Assembly: GCA_027405735.1 (NCBI GenBank)
Contig: JAPEHQ010000003.1
Span: 1 to 64,000, forward strand
Source of the DNA: Mucor racemosus
Taxonomy: Eukaryota; Mucoromycota; Mucoromycetes; Mucorales; Mucoraceae
DNA length: 64,000 nt
Reading direction: 5' to 3'
In this document: positions 25,701 through 37,357 of the stretch, piece by piece
Numbering within the stretch: position 1 is the stretch's first letter
How the letters are laid out: each line of letters begins with the position of its first letter
Translations under genes and position numbers: made by a program
Notes under the pieces: model-generated
Databases searched by the model: none
What the model saw: only the letters and a program-made list of their open reading frames with translations
What the model was told of the DNA's origin: nothing

Positions 25701-26353
25701 TCCCATTTTTTCAATATCTTTCTAAATCCTTCGTTATTCAATTCGACATATTTCTATAAATTACAATAAATATCTCGAGACAAACCGACGCTTTTGTAAT
25801 TTTGATTTACCTGAATTTTGGTTAATTCTTGTTCAAATTGAACAAATGCTTCTTGAATTGCTTTGAAAAGTGTAGATGCATGTTTAAGTCGACGAGTATC
25901 TGATTGAAGTACCTTTTTTTTATCAATTAACGTTCTCAATCTCACTTTGAGTTCATTTTCTTTCTGGAGATAAAATGAATTGATCTATAAATGTGACAAT
26001 TAGAGATCAGGTTGCCATGGAAACAAAACAACCAAACGCATGGATCACAAAAAAAAATCTATCTACCTTTTCGAGCTCACGTTCGAGTTTAAAAAAGAAA
26101 GCAGCCTTTTGAGATTGTAATAGCTTTGCACGATCCTCTTCAATACCGATAGGTGGTAATCCCAATGCTTTCAAACTATCTGCGGGTGTATTTAATAAAG
26201 AACTAATAAACTTTTTTAAGCCTTTGTAGTCTAAATAATATGGACTCCATTCTGTAAATTGTTGGCTTTGGATTTGTTTTCCAAACTGAAATGTATACAT
26301 ATTAAACTACATGCTTATCTATATATAAAAAGCACTAATTTCCTTACCTTCAT
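22747..26353 (-). CDS. PHO81: PHO81/NUC-2-like SPX-ankyrin-GDPD regulator of phosphate response
   Basis: Six exons: 26353-26348 (6 nt, ATGAAG), 26285-26067, 25984-25811, 25753-23453, 23399-23168, 23120-22747, giving 1101 aa. The N-terminal SPX domain (about 1-190) begins MKFGKQIQ and contains the inositol-pyrophosphate-binding type basic segments (YKGLKKFI, LKKWDKR). Ankyrin repeats follow (about 229-522; GRTALHYAT, GKTALYYAAWEGH). The C-terminal third (about 825-1101) resembles a glycerophosphodiester phosphodiesterase fold but shows no HRG catalytic motif, as in Pho81 proteins that are regulators rather than enzymes. In other fungi Pho81 inhibits a Pho80-Pho85-type cyclin/CDK when phosphate is low. 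A Thr/Asn-rich linker precedes the last domain. The first ATG was fixed by the SPX start. Confidence 0.9.
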
Positions 26354-28162
26354 ATGTGTGATTTATGGGTTACAAGGAAAAAAAGCTTATGATGGTTTGT
26401 GAAAAAAAGATTAAGAAAAGGGAACTTTGTGACTGTAAGGATATACCATGTTTTTGTGTTGTGTTCTCTTTTTCATTTAAAGCGAACCACTGCTAATCAT
26501 ATATCAAACACGCGCACGAATTCGTTGGCTAGGAAACGTTTTTAGGAATATAACTCAGTGGTGAAAATTCCAAGAATGAAATACCGATATAGCCCTGGCC
26601 CTGTTTATTTCAATCTGAAATCTATAATAATGAAGTCCACGGATAGATGCAGTTATTTTAAGACATTTGTATACATATTGAATTACATAATAGTCAATCT
26701 GCTATACATTTATAGGCTTCGGCCTTGATATTCAGATAATGATGTAGTTTTTTATAAAATACATCAATTTTGATTTCCCCGCTTTTTTATTTCATGAGCT
26801 AGGTCCCAAAAATGCATGAAAAAAAATTTGTATACATTAAATGTAACTACATACCATACACACACATCCAGGGCCATTTAGACACTGGTTTTATATTTTT
26901 CTCGTATGATTAAACACGTTGAAAAAGTCAAGTCAAAAGGGAGAAGACAACACTTTATCGGATTTCCGTATATAAAATGCTTCGATTACCTACTGTTTCG
27001 GGCACTATCGCCTTGAAATTAATGCAGAATTGCTCTAAATCAGCCATATACATTCTGACTTTACTAGTTCTGGCGTGGTTAATGCTTTATCATCCTTGAC
27101 TCAGAGCTTAATTTTTGTGTGCGCCCATGCCGGAGAATTTTGCTACCTCGGCTTGATGGTTTTTCACTCGTAAAATGTTTACACAATTCCTCAATATGAC
27201 CAGAAAACAAAAGTTAATTTACTGCATAGATGTAAAGGATTAATTTCCATATCAATTTTACTTTGTAAAGCTCTCGAACATGAATATGTTACTATACGAC
27301 CCACCTTTCATCTTGGACAAGTATAACCAAAATTTGCGTTAAAATGGATGTTCAAAGCTATTTGAAGTAAAATTTTTGAATAAAAAAATAGCATATATGT
27401 TACTCAGTATACGAAATTATATGTGGGTCTTTTTTTTGTTTTGGTATAGTTAATAAGGGGTTGCAGTTTCAAGTCATTTTCAAAGACGTGTACATCTATC
27501 TACTAACAACCATGAAATCTAAATTAAATATATTATTTAAGAGGCGCTTAAAAATACTAACCAGACGGCGGCGGAGGTGGCGGTGGGATCCACGTTTTTT
27601 AGTGAATTTTGTAGTAATATACTACCTTTAAGGATTTTTTTCGGTGATCTACAGCATAGTTATATTCAACTAAATACGGAAAATGTGCCAAGAATGTTGG
27701 AAATAACCTGGTAATTTTATTTTGTGTGATAGTTTCCACGTTTATTGTTTATTTATGGGTATAATACGCAGCATTATAGTGAGTTGAATTTTTTTTTTTT
27801 TTGCATACATCGTGGACCTGCATGGGTTTAAACCATGCACATCTCTTATTATATACAAATGTCGACAATTAAAGAACTTTCTAATTATCCTTGCACACAT
27901 TTGTCAAAGGTAATGCAAAGAAAAGCACTTGAAATTCTGAATCAAATGACGTGTGTTTGAATTTTCTACATTAATGTAGTACGGTTATATATTAAGTTTT
28001 GTCAATAATAAACTCTAAATTTATTGAAAGCGTAAAATTATGGCTAACAGTCTATGAATATATGTTTATGAAGAATAGTGGGAAGGGGTAAAAATAATAT
28101 TAAACAAATTACAGTTTTTTTATTACACAGGGGGGAGGCTATAGTAAATAAACTAAATCAGT
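26354..28162. other. Intergenic, no gene seen
   Basis: 1.8 kb of AT-rich DNA between the PHO81-like promoter and the 3' end of the chitin deacetylase gene. A small GC-rich island of GGC/GGT triplets at 27564-27592 stands out. Oligo-T at 27789-27802. No coding sequence recognised. Confidence 0.5.
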
Positions 28163-29599
28163 TTAGAAAAAGTAAGCAGCGACGGCAAAAGCAGCCATGA
28201 GCAAACCATTAGGACCAACTTGGATACCAGCAGAGGTGCTAGCGTTGTTAACAATGGCAGCAGCAGAAGAGGCAGCGTTAGCAGCAGGAGTCTCAGTAGC
28301 ATCAGAAGCAACGGCAGCAGCAGCAGATGAAACAGCGGCAGCGGTGGAAGAAGCAGGGGCAGCAGAAGAAGTAGAACCTTCAGTGGCATTGAAAGGAATC
28401 ATGGTAACTTGAGATTCGTGGTAAGGGTTAGTAATGTTCATACAAGTAGCAACATCGAGGACGTTCTTGTAAGCAGCTCTGATCTTGGGCAAGAATTCCA
28501 TAGCAAGAGTCATAGTAGTGTTGTCAATTTCGTGAGTCAAGACAATTTGACCACTGTTCTTGAAAGTACCGTTAGAACCCATAGCAACGAAATCTTCATA
28601 AGTCTTTTGAACAGTTTCCAAAGTCTCGGAAGAACCAGCAGCCCAATCATCAGTATCAAGATCCCAAAGAATAGTAGTCAAACCAAGTTGAGTGGCAATC
28701 CAACGAACACGATCATCAACATCACCGAAAGCCTAGAAATGGTACAGAAATTAGAAAAAAAAATTTAAATATTGTCCAATGACTAATTAAATACTTACAG
28801 GACGCCAGTGAATAGGAGTAACACCAGTAACCATCTTGATAGCCTTTTGAGTATAGAAAAGTTCGGCCAAAACTTCAGTGTTGTTAAGAGTAGTCATCAA
28901 TTGATGAGACCAGGTGTGATCAGCAATATGGTGACCAGCCTTTTGACCACGTTGAGCACCGTAAGGCCAGTTAACAACGTTGGAACCAATGTAGAACATG
29001 GAAGCCTTGATCTTTTCAGCTTCAAGATAATCGTAGAAAGCATTGTGAGAACAGTTGGGTCCATCATCATAAGTAAGACCCCAAGTCTCAGGCTCAGGAC
29101 AAGTGTAAATATCTTCATTGACATTAGTATGCTTGGGCTTGGTACAAGTAGATGCAGACCACCAACAATCGGGATCCTTGTCTTCATCATAACCGGTCAT
29201 ATCGATAGAACCATCAGAGTTCAACTTACGAACAGTGATATTGGGAGCCTTGGTCCAGTCAATGGAATTGTAAAGGGCTTTGAATTCACTGGTCTCGGTC
29301 ATACCATTAGAGGTAGCAGTTTCCCAAAGAGTAGGCCATTCCTTTTCGCTGAAAGCAAAGTTGGCGGGAGGTTCATACCAGGTACATTCGACAGAAGGAT
29401 CGTTGGATGTAGTTTGAGGAATTGATCCAATGGTAATGTTTAAAGGATCAACTAAAGACTTAAAGTTCTTCCAATAATCTTGGGGCTTTGCCAATGTTGA
29501 TGCAGTTGATGTGGTGGCGGATTTAGTGGAAGTAGCAGCTTGAGCAAAGCTAGAGATTTGGAGAATAGCGACTGCTACAGCAGAAATTTTGATAAACAT
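28163..29599 (-). CDS. Chitin deacetylase, secreted and probably GPI-anchored
   Basis: Two exons, 29599-28799 and 28732-28163 (66-bp intron), give 456 aa. The enzyme removes acetyl groups from chitin to form chitosan in the cell wall, a hallmark of Mucorales. A signal peptide (about 1-21, ending FAQAA) is followed by the carbohydrate esterase family 4 (NodB) domain. Its motifs are visible: TYDDGPN (176-182; the two Asp act in catalysis and metal binding), HTWSH (228-232, metal ligands), HWRPAFGD near 264-271 spanning the splice site, DTDDW, and IVLTHEID with the catalytic His. The tail is Ser/Ala/Thr-rich and ends in a hydrophobic stretch (LLMAAFAVAAYFF) typical of a GPI signal. Strong codon bias makes long antisense frames. 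A TATA box lies upstream. Confidence 0.93.
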
Positions 29600-29744
29600 T
29601 TTAGAAAAAGAAAGGAACGAGTGAGATTTTTTTAATTGATGTAATGAATGTAAAGGGGAGGTTGTTTTTCGATGAAATCTAAGTTAAACAAGAGAATTAA
29701 TAAAGAAAAGAAACAAACAAAACGTAGCTTGCAAGAAAGCTTTT

Positions 29745-29752
29745 CTTATATA
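29745..29752 (-). promoter_or_regulatory. TATA box of the chitin deacetylase gene
   Basis: TATATAAG on the minus strand, about 146 bp upstream of the ATG, in the position expected for a fungal core promoter with a leader of roughly 100 bp. Confidence 0.5.
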
Positions 29753-32700
29753 GCTTTGACATTAAAGAGCGGGAATTGGTGTAAATCTTCATTTTTGGTC
29801 ATATAATTTAGTTTGTACAACATGTAATCTTTTTTTATAATAATTCCATAAAAGAGAGTCTTACCTTATTCTGATAATCTGTCCAATTTAAGAATTGAGA
29901 ACGAGGAATTGTTGTCTTGTCGTGTAAGTATTACTTTGTTGGAAAACCATCTTGTTATATACTGAAAGAGGTGCAAAAGAAACGAAATCAAGGGGAAATA
30001 GCAGTAGCAAAAGGGGATCACGAAACTAATTTTAATGATAACAGCCGTGAAATGATTTTTCCTTATATACATGCTATTATTTTGATTATGATACATAAAG
30101 GAGAAGTATATGACATTATACAAGAACAACTCCTAAAATCCGTTTGGTTTGTTTGATCAAACATAATTCCTCTTTCTTTCTTTTTTTTTTTTTTTTTTTT
30201 TTATTTTTTTTGCCACAACGTGTGTAACTATAGTTTTTGTTGGTATAAAGTTTTACCCTGGTAAAATGGTAATTACGTTTTACTTGGCAATTATACGAAT
30301 TGTATAGTAAATACTCGGCTCAGGTACCACAGCTGCATTTGTAGTAATATATATATCAGTAGCATCATTGTTCTTGCTTTTCCATTTCTTCTTTCTTCTT
30401 TTTTACATCCACAATTATCCGGTAAACAGTAGATTATGTACGATTACCCAATTACACGGAAGAGTGAATACCCAATATATGTATATATATATTAATAGCT
30501 CATTTAGATCAGCTATCATCAAATAGATGAATGAGTCCGAAGTCCGCGCCAAAAGTAAAAAAAAAAAGTGGACCTACATCAATAATAAACTTGATCATAT
30601 AATATTTGTATGCTGGACCTAATGTGCCTCTAGCTAGTGGAAAATACTATAAATAAATAATATATACAATTTGAACGAATAATATGTCTTTAAAAGGCTA
30701 TTCTAAACTAAGGCAATTACAACTTGCACAATATACAACACGTAATGTTGCACTGAGGAGCACGAAATTAAGCACACAGATCTTTGCAAAAATGATCTTT
30801 ATACATATACATTTTGCGAATTGATAGGTCGCTTTGGGTAGTATACACATGGACGCATTATTTGATCTGCTCTCGTGAGTTGCACAAACAATATTTTTAT
30901 GCATAATGCCAGCTATATAAAAATGTTTCAATCTGGCGCTTACAATTCTGGTTTTCTTAAAAAAAAAACTCTCTCTTGTGTGTTTGTAGAAAATTAAACA
31001 ATTACAATGTTCAAAGAGTTACACATACAAGTGTCTTTTTGCTGAGATTCTGCCTATTAATAACAACATTTATATCTAGTTGTGGTAATATTGTCTATAA
31101 AATATACGCGCGTGCAGTCCACCTTTTTTTGCAGCAGTTATTATTGCAGAATTTGCTTTTTTGGATCAGTTGGCCGAGATAATTTAAGCCATTCCAACAA
31201 CGAAACATTTATATCTGTCAAATAAAAATATCATGCTGTAGAGGGGTTTCTAGTACTCATTTGTAATTAGAATTATGTGATAAACGCAGCAGATGCGTCT
31301 GAAAACCCCCGGTAAATTTAAAGTCTTCACTTCAATATTGATTTCACGACCTGAATATATCTAGGAGAGCTACTGGCTCTATATGAATCGGCAATTACTA
31401 TGTAATATGAACCTTTAACTTGATGTGCAAGTTTAATAAAACCTTAAATTAGCTTGCATATGTTGAGTTTTGTCTTTTGGTAGACAATTTTCAGTAAACA
31501 ACATCAATATCACTGTTTTTTTGTAACGGTAAACGCAATAAAACTACTTCAAATTTGATTTAAACGCGATATATAGCTTTTATTGCATGTTTAGCATTGA
31601 GAGCAATAAATTACAGTTAATAAACGCATACGTTTGTTAAATTTTCCACTTTTTCCATTCAAAAACCATCAATTTCAAACGCGAATATCTATAGATACAG
31701 GCATTTTTAAAAACTCTGAAATGCACCGAACTATTTCTCACAACTTTTAGTTACTATCTGATGCACTTTTACAGTTTTTTTGTTTTTTTAGTCATAAAAT
31801 TCTGAGTGATTTTATTCAATTTTTCCCTTGCTACTGTTGCAAGGTAAAGCTTATACGAGTCAGATTCCAATTAGTCATTTAATAAATAATAATAAACAAA
31901 TAAAATAGTAAACATATAAATATCACATCGATATTGTTAATAATAAACAGATCCTCTTTTCACACTCTTAATTTTTAGTAATGTGTAAAGCTTTGGGTTG
32001 AGTAAGCGTATCCCTTTGTATCTGTACAGGTAATCTACATCCTGTTACCCTGCCCTCACAACACTCCAAAGGGTTGATCGATCAAAATCGCTAAATCGAT
32101 TTTTTCGCATCCTTATCGGCATTTTTTGAAAACCATGCTTAAAATAAACACTACATGTGCCCCCCCCCCACTATAGTAAAAGCTTTTGCAGCAAGCAAAA
32201 GCGTTAAAAGTAAAAAAAAGATGGCCCACATCTCATGATCCGACTAAATTATCTTTTTTTCAAACGTCTGTGGCGTTTGAGAAAATATTATTGAGTTAAA
32301 AAAAAAAGTAAATGTATACACGAAAGCAAATTTTATAACATTGCAAAAGAAAAAACGGAAAAAAGTTGAAAATTGATCTAAATCAGCCTTATTTTTATCT
32401 TTTAAGCAATTTTTTCAATTCCAATAATAAACATATTTTTTTAAACAAAACCTAAAATACATAGAGTAGCATCTGTACAATTAGCTCATATTTGTTTATT
32501 TATTATTTAGTGCAAAAAAGAGATATATATCAACTAATGAAATTATCATTTCGGTATTTTTAAGAATTTCATCCGGAACGTATTACAATCGCATTATTCA
32601 AATTGATATCCCTAGCAAAAATGTGCGATCAAATGAATAATTAAGATGAACTGTGTCAATTAAAAAATCTTAGTAAGTATAAATATACTAAGATAAAATA

Positions 32701-32915
32701 GTATAAGAAAATTGACGTTAGATTTATTTTGATCGACTTTAAATCCTCTTTAAAATTTCAAATTCGTAAAATGAGCTCTGTTTGAGGGCCATTAAGATTG
32801 CCAAAGCTCATCAAAATACGGATTCTAACACATTTCACAGTGCCGTAGAGCTAAAGTAAGCAGAATTTTATAACATTGCTTACTAATATAGTAAATGTAG
32901 GTTAAGACAAGAAAA
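29753..32915. other. Gene-poor interval
   Basis: No supported gene. Contains a poly-T tract (30180-30201), short TA-rich microsatellites (30345-30355, 30475-30491), and oligo-C (32161-32169). Small overlapping frames on both strands (29866-30156, 30698-31182) show no family features. Confidence 0.5.
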
Positions 32916-33905
32916 ACTATCTGTCATATCATATATTCATTTAAAAAAATTGCAAAATCTAGCCTGCAAAGCGATTCCATAATTGAGCCTGGGGAGATTG
33001 AGCGGCTAGGTCTCTTATGTACTATGGTGTGCCTAAGTTTTAAATAAAAAAAGTGTTTTTTTTAAACTTTTTCTTATATTTAACCATGTGCGGTCTGAAA
33101 ATTCAGTTTTTAAAGCGGACATTTTTCGGGGCTCATTTTATCCTTACCACACTCATGATTTTGATCAAAAAACAGAAATATCAAATTTTGGTACCAAAAT
33201 CAACGTTTAAATATACTACATTGTGAGAAAAAATTGTAGATATGACTAATACGCATTTTTTAGGGGCTTAATATTAAATGTTAAGTAATGAAACTTTGTA
33301 GTTTTGGCCCAAAAACGGTTTTTTGATTAAAGGATTTTCATGTAATATTTTGCAATAAAAATGTTCGTTATTTTTTATTGAGCAAATAGAGCGCTAAATG
33401 TAGTCTATGTACATATTTTTTATTTTTATGATTGGTAGTATAATTGATTGTAAATATGCAATATTAGAAAAAAAAATGGAAAAGTATCAAAATTAATGAT
33501 CTGGACAAGGATAATTTTTTAAATTAATATTCCGCTTATAGGCCCTGTAAGTCTTAAAAATAAGAGATTTTACGATATTTGAAAACTTTTTCAAGAATCT
33601 ACGATGCTGTACTCACTCAATTCAAGTTTATTACTGTAAATCTTTATATCTTTAATACTGTGCAATAGTTTATTTGATGGCGATAAATTTTTATTTTCTA
33701 ATTATCGTGCTAGAGTTGATTTACATTAGTTTTTCGTCTTACCTCTATATCACCAATGTCATAAACATAAATATGGCAATTACTAGAGACAATAATCAAG
33801 CATAACAAGGTAGAGCTGCCAATAATATGATATATTCGTTAAAAAAGTTGCAGAAGCGATCCCCCAGGGCGACGCCGTAATTGAGCGTAGCGAGATCGAA
33901 CGGCT
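32916..33905 (+). repeat. Extra fragments of repeat B
   Basis: 32916-33795 matches 3130-4760 of repeat B in direct orientation but lacks the 726-bp insertion, so it is an empty-site copy. Anchors include CATTTTTCGGGGCTCATTTT, AAAGGATTTTCATGTAATAT and the ATAAACATAAA minirepeat. A second short fragment at 33818-33905 repeats the block GTTGCAGAAGCGA...GGCTAG of 32940-33010. Confidence 0.75.
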
Positions 33906-34684
33906 AGCTCTCATTTATTTGAAAAACATAGTATTTACATTATAAAGCTTCTTTTCTACTTTCGTAATTCAGTACCAGGCTTGGTGGTATCCTTGTATAT
34001 ATTAGCGAAAAATGATCAGAATTTACTGCATTTTTGCATAAAAATGTTTATTTTGCAGTTAACTATTGATATGTTTGACTTTTTGTGTAAAAATTGTTTT
34101 TCTACAAAGTAATTCTGAAGCAAACATTCTATGTATTTAATTGACAAATGTACAGTTGCATTCAGCATCAAAATCTGTACAAATAAGCTTATTAGCGCTA
34201 ATTGCCCTTATCTATCACTTCTTGAGGCAAAAAAAAAATCGTACGAGACGTGCGGACTTTTACTTTTTTCGACAACAGCAACAACCACAAAATGACTGAT
34301 TCAACGCTTACGAAAAAGAGACAAATAGATATTGAAAAATAGAATGAACTGCGTGCTTCAATATAAAAATGCAAATATATTACAAATAGATATCTATGCC
34401 TAATGTGAGGGCAATTTAGGCTTTTAAAATTCAATAATTAACCGCTTTTCAATTTGGATTTGAACATGAAAATGTCGGACCAAAACGAATAGAAATTCTT
34501 GTTTTGATTATTATTTTTGAACAATACAATGATGATGTCAGAAAACCCAAGCAACTGTGGGGCCATCAATGTCCCAGTACCCTGCCATGGTAGAAGCAAT
34601 TTTTTTGTGTCCGCTAATACATAATTTTTATTGTTTTCTCTCTTTCTTTAACCCCACTCTCTCCTCATTATTTATTAACTTTCA
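33906..34684. other. Promoter side of the oxidase subunit gene, no gene seen
   Basis: AT-rich sequence. A pyrimidine-rich leader (about 34630-34680) precedes the ATG of the next gene. Confidence 0.5.
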
Positions 34685-35139
34685 ATGATCTCCAACGTCC
34701 TTGCCCGTTCTGCCATGCGTGCTTCTACTCGTCAAGTAGTTCGCTCTGATCTTTACCATTTCTCCAATTCCAACGGTCAGGTAAAGAAAAAAAAAAAAAG
34801 CATAAAATCACATGAGAAAATTGAATCAACTAACTCGGGTTTTATTTTATGAAAAATACAGAACATTCCCTTCAACACCAAGAACAGAGCTGGTCTTGCC
34901 ATCAAGATGACCTTGTATTTGGGTCTCGGTTTCGGTGCTCCTTTCCTTGGTAAGTTAAAAGCTTGTGATACTATTTTTTGCAACAGAATGACGTTTTACT
35001 AATAACTTTAAATGTATCTTTTTTGTATGTTTAAATAGGTGCTGCTTGGCAATTGTAAGTGTGAATTGATGAGTATAGGTAGTGAATTATTACTGACCCC
35101 CCCCCTTTTTTTTTTGTATACAGCTACAAGGCCGGTTAA
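34685..35139 (+). CDS. Cytochrome c oxidase subunit (COX7C/Cox8 family)
   Basis: Four exons, 34685-34780, 34862-34949, 35039-35054 and 35124-35139, give 71 aa. The last two exons are only 16 nt each. The product is a small nuclear-encoded subunit of mitochondrial complex IV. The N-terminus is a basic presequence (MISNVLARSAMRASTRQ). The mature part has the family signature NIPFNTKNRAGLAIK followed by one membrane helix (about LYLGLGFGAPFLGAAW). Length and order match yeast Cox8 and animal COX7C. All introns are GT...AG; the first and third contain A or T homopolymers. The split codons at GGT and TTC reconstruct conserved residues, supporting the joins. Confidence 0.88.
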
Positions 35140-35512
35140 ATGTCAAATCAATGTTATTTTATCGCCTTTAAATAAACTACCAACATCTCTAAATATATAC
35201 AATAAACTCAACCCAACAATTCTAATGAGCCAACATCAAAAAAAGAAGAAAACCCCCATTGAAGTTTTATAATAAAATTAAAAAAAATCAGCCAGGAATT
35301 GGTCTGATTTTTTTTTGTATTCAAATGATATTATACAAAGCCAAAATGTGTTTCTATTTATTTACTGTTGCACTATAAATAATGCTTTCAAATATAGATT
35401 TTTGATAATCCCATTTTTTCTGCTGTTCTCTTTTCTTCTGTGTCTTTATTTTTTCTTTTCTTTTTCTCGCTTTTATCATATATTTCATTTTCTCTTCTAT
35501 TTCTTATAAATC
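35140..35512. other. Short intergenic region
   Basis: 373 bp between the oxidase subunit stop and the next start on the same strand. A T- and C-rich tract (35405-35500) just upstream of the ATG resembles a fungal promoter/leader pyrimidine tract. Confidence 0.5.
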
Positions 35513-37357
35513 ATGCATGTCATAAAACTGAAATGGTGGTGGTGGATGTCTTGTCTATTGATTTTATTAAAAAGAATAGAAACATTGGATTTCAATGATT
35601 TGGGATTACCAAATCAAAGTAATTGCGCGTTTGCAAGCAATAAAACTTTATACATTATAGGGGAAATTAGAAATGTTTCGATAACATTTGATAATGATGA
35701 TATATATGTAAATCCGCCTAAAATAATATCACAACAGCGAAACCAACAAATAAGCCGCCAATTCAATACAACAAATTCTGCATGTACCATCACAAGATCG
35801 GGCAAAGTCATTTTGGTACCTAACGAACAACAAGAAGCAATACAAATAATACAAAGTATATCACCAAATTTAACTGTCGTAACTGAAACAAACATGACAT
35901 TTGATGGATCTCAAGCTGCAATCGATAAATTCATCACTAGATCAACTTTTTTGACAAATTACACAGTGACATCTTTTAATAATTATGTATTAATACAAGG
36001 TGGACAAGATATAAATCAAACAGAATCACAAAACACATATATTCTCGACCTACGATATCCAACATTAGGAGTATGGTATGAATTAGAAATTACGTCTTTT
36101 ACGCCTCCTCCATCATCTTTTTCTAATTCTGCTTTATATGCAACATCGAGATGGATATTGCATTTTCGAACCGAATTCAGACAAGATGTATACATTACGT
36201 TTGTTGATTGTTTCGATCCTTTTACATTTTTATGGCTTGGCACCATCACATCATTTAATACCACTACTAATTCCATCAAAGCGATACCTTTGTCTACTAG
36301 TACAGTAACATCGGACTCTCTAATCATTATACCAAGTTGGTCGTCGCCGCTGTCGTCGTCTTCGTTTGCTACACAAGGGTTTAACCATAGTGAGACAGCA
36401 ACAAATAACCATATCAAACAAACCACATTTTGGAAATTAGATATATCCAAATGGATATTTAACAATATTACTATTACACCTATAATAATAAATAATGTTA
36501 ACAGTAAAACAAATCAACAAAAGAGAGATGAAAATCAAACCTCACTTTTTTTTAATCCTATATTAGGAGGCACCGTTACACTAGTTGCCGCAGATTTGGC
36601 GGTTTTCTATGGAGGGACAAGAGCAATATCTTCATCAGCAATAGCAACAACAGATCAGCAAGAAAGCATACTATTCTTTAATACAACTAGTTTTGAGTTT
36701 TTATCACAGCCTTCATGGCTATCAAATAATAATGCTACTATCCAACAAGAAACTACATTTACCAATAATAATCAACTCGCTGTCATTTTAGGATCCGTAA
36801 TGGGAAGTGTTTTATTTATAGCTCTTCTTATTTTGTTTGTATGGTGTTGTATCAGAAGAAAGCGCAGCCATGATGGGTTACGGCATGAACAACAACATCA
36901 AACGAGAAATTCTATGTTATTGTCAAAAACGTCTAGAGGTACAAGATTAAATTACTTGCATAATAATGCAATCAACAAATTCAGTCATATTAAAAAATCT
37001 AATTGTATAGAATCCCACAACATTGGTAACTCTCCCAATATGGCTGAGGCTTCTTCTGAACAAACTTATGTATTATCGCCTATACAATGTCTTTCGCCTA
37101 TTAATCTATTTCCAAATGTTGCTGCTGCTGCTGCTGCTGTGGTAAAAGATGAAAAAGACATAAAACCTCCTCTTTCTCCTCCATTGACAAGTCGATTTAT
37201 TGAACACTTTGATTATAATTCGTTTCCTCTAGTAAAAAATAATGCAACAAACAATAATGATTCACTTGGTAACATGGCACCGTCTTCATCGCTACAGTTA
37301 AAAATAGCAACAAAAACAAAAACAGAAACAACTGAAGATGGCTCATCAGAAAAATAG
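35513..37357 (+). CDS. Single-pass membrane protein with kelch-like ectodomain
   Basis: One uninterrupted frame of 614 aa. The N-terminus looks like a signal sequence (MHVIKLKWWWWMSCLLILLK). The lumenal or extracellular part (about 25-420) is rich in N-glycosylation sequons and contains segments reminiscent of kelch blades, such as YVLIQGG...TYILDL and AVFYGG, but blades are diverged. A clear membrane helix (about 422-446) is followed by basic stop-transfer residues (CCIRRKRSHD) and a low-complexity cytoplasmic tail of about 165 residues. Kelch proteins with one membrane helix are common surface proteins in Mucoromycota, with unknown roles. Two ATGs occur close together at the start (35513 and 35517); the first is in frame. 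Function is not assigned. Confidence 0.75.
   Translation: MHVIKLKWWWWMSCLLILLKRIETLDFNDLGLPNQSNCAFASNKTLYIIGEIRNVSITFDNDDIYVNPPKIISQQRNQQISRQFNTTNSACTITRSGKVILVPNEQQEAIQIIQSISPNLTVVTETNMTFDGSQAAIDKFITRSTFLTNYTVTSFNNYVLIQGGQDINQTESQNTYILDLRYPTLGVWYELEITSFTPPPSSFSNSALYATSRWILHFRTEFRQDVYITFVDCFDPFTFLWLGTITSFNTTTNSIKAIPLSTSTVTSDSLIIIPSWSSPLSSSSFATQGFNHSETATNNHIKQTTFWKLDISKWIFNNITITPIIINNVNSKTNQQKRDENQTSLFFNPILGGTVTLVAADLAVFYGGTRAISSSAIATTDQQESILFFNTTSFEFLSQPSWLSNNNATIQQETTFTNNNQLAVILGSVMGSVLFIALLILFVWCCIRRKRSHDGLRHEQQHQTRNSMLLSKTSRGTRLNYLHNNAINKFSHIKKSNCIESHNIGNSPNMAEASSEQTYVLSPIQCLSPINLFPNVAAAAAAVVKDEKDIKPPLSPPLTSRFIEHFDYNSFPLVKNNATNNNDSLGNMAPSSSLQLKIATKTKTETTEDGSSEK

Noticed and set aside
28197..29425. 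Long antisense frames in the chitin deacetylase gene
   Set aside because: Produced by biased codon use on the true strand; no domain is visible.
29866..30156. Overlapping small frames on both strands upstream of the chitin deacetylase gene
   Set aside because: No codon pattern, domain, or splice support; chance frames in AT-rich DNA.
36016..36465. Minus-strand 149-residue frame inside the kelch-like gene
   Set aside because: Antisense of the longer intact frame with signal peptide and membrane helix.
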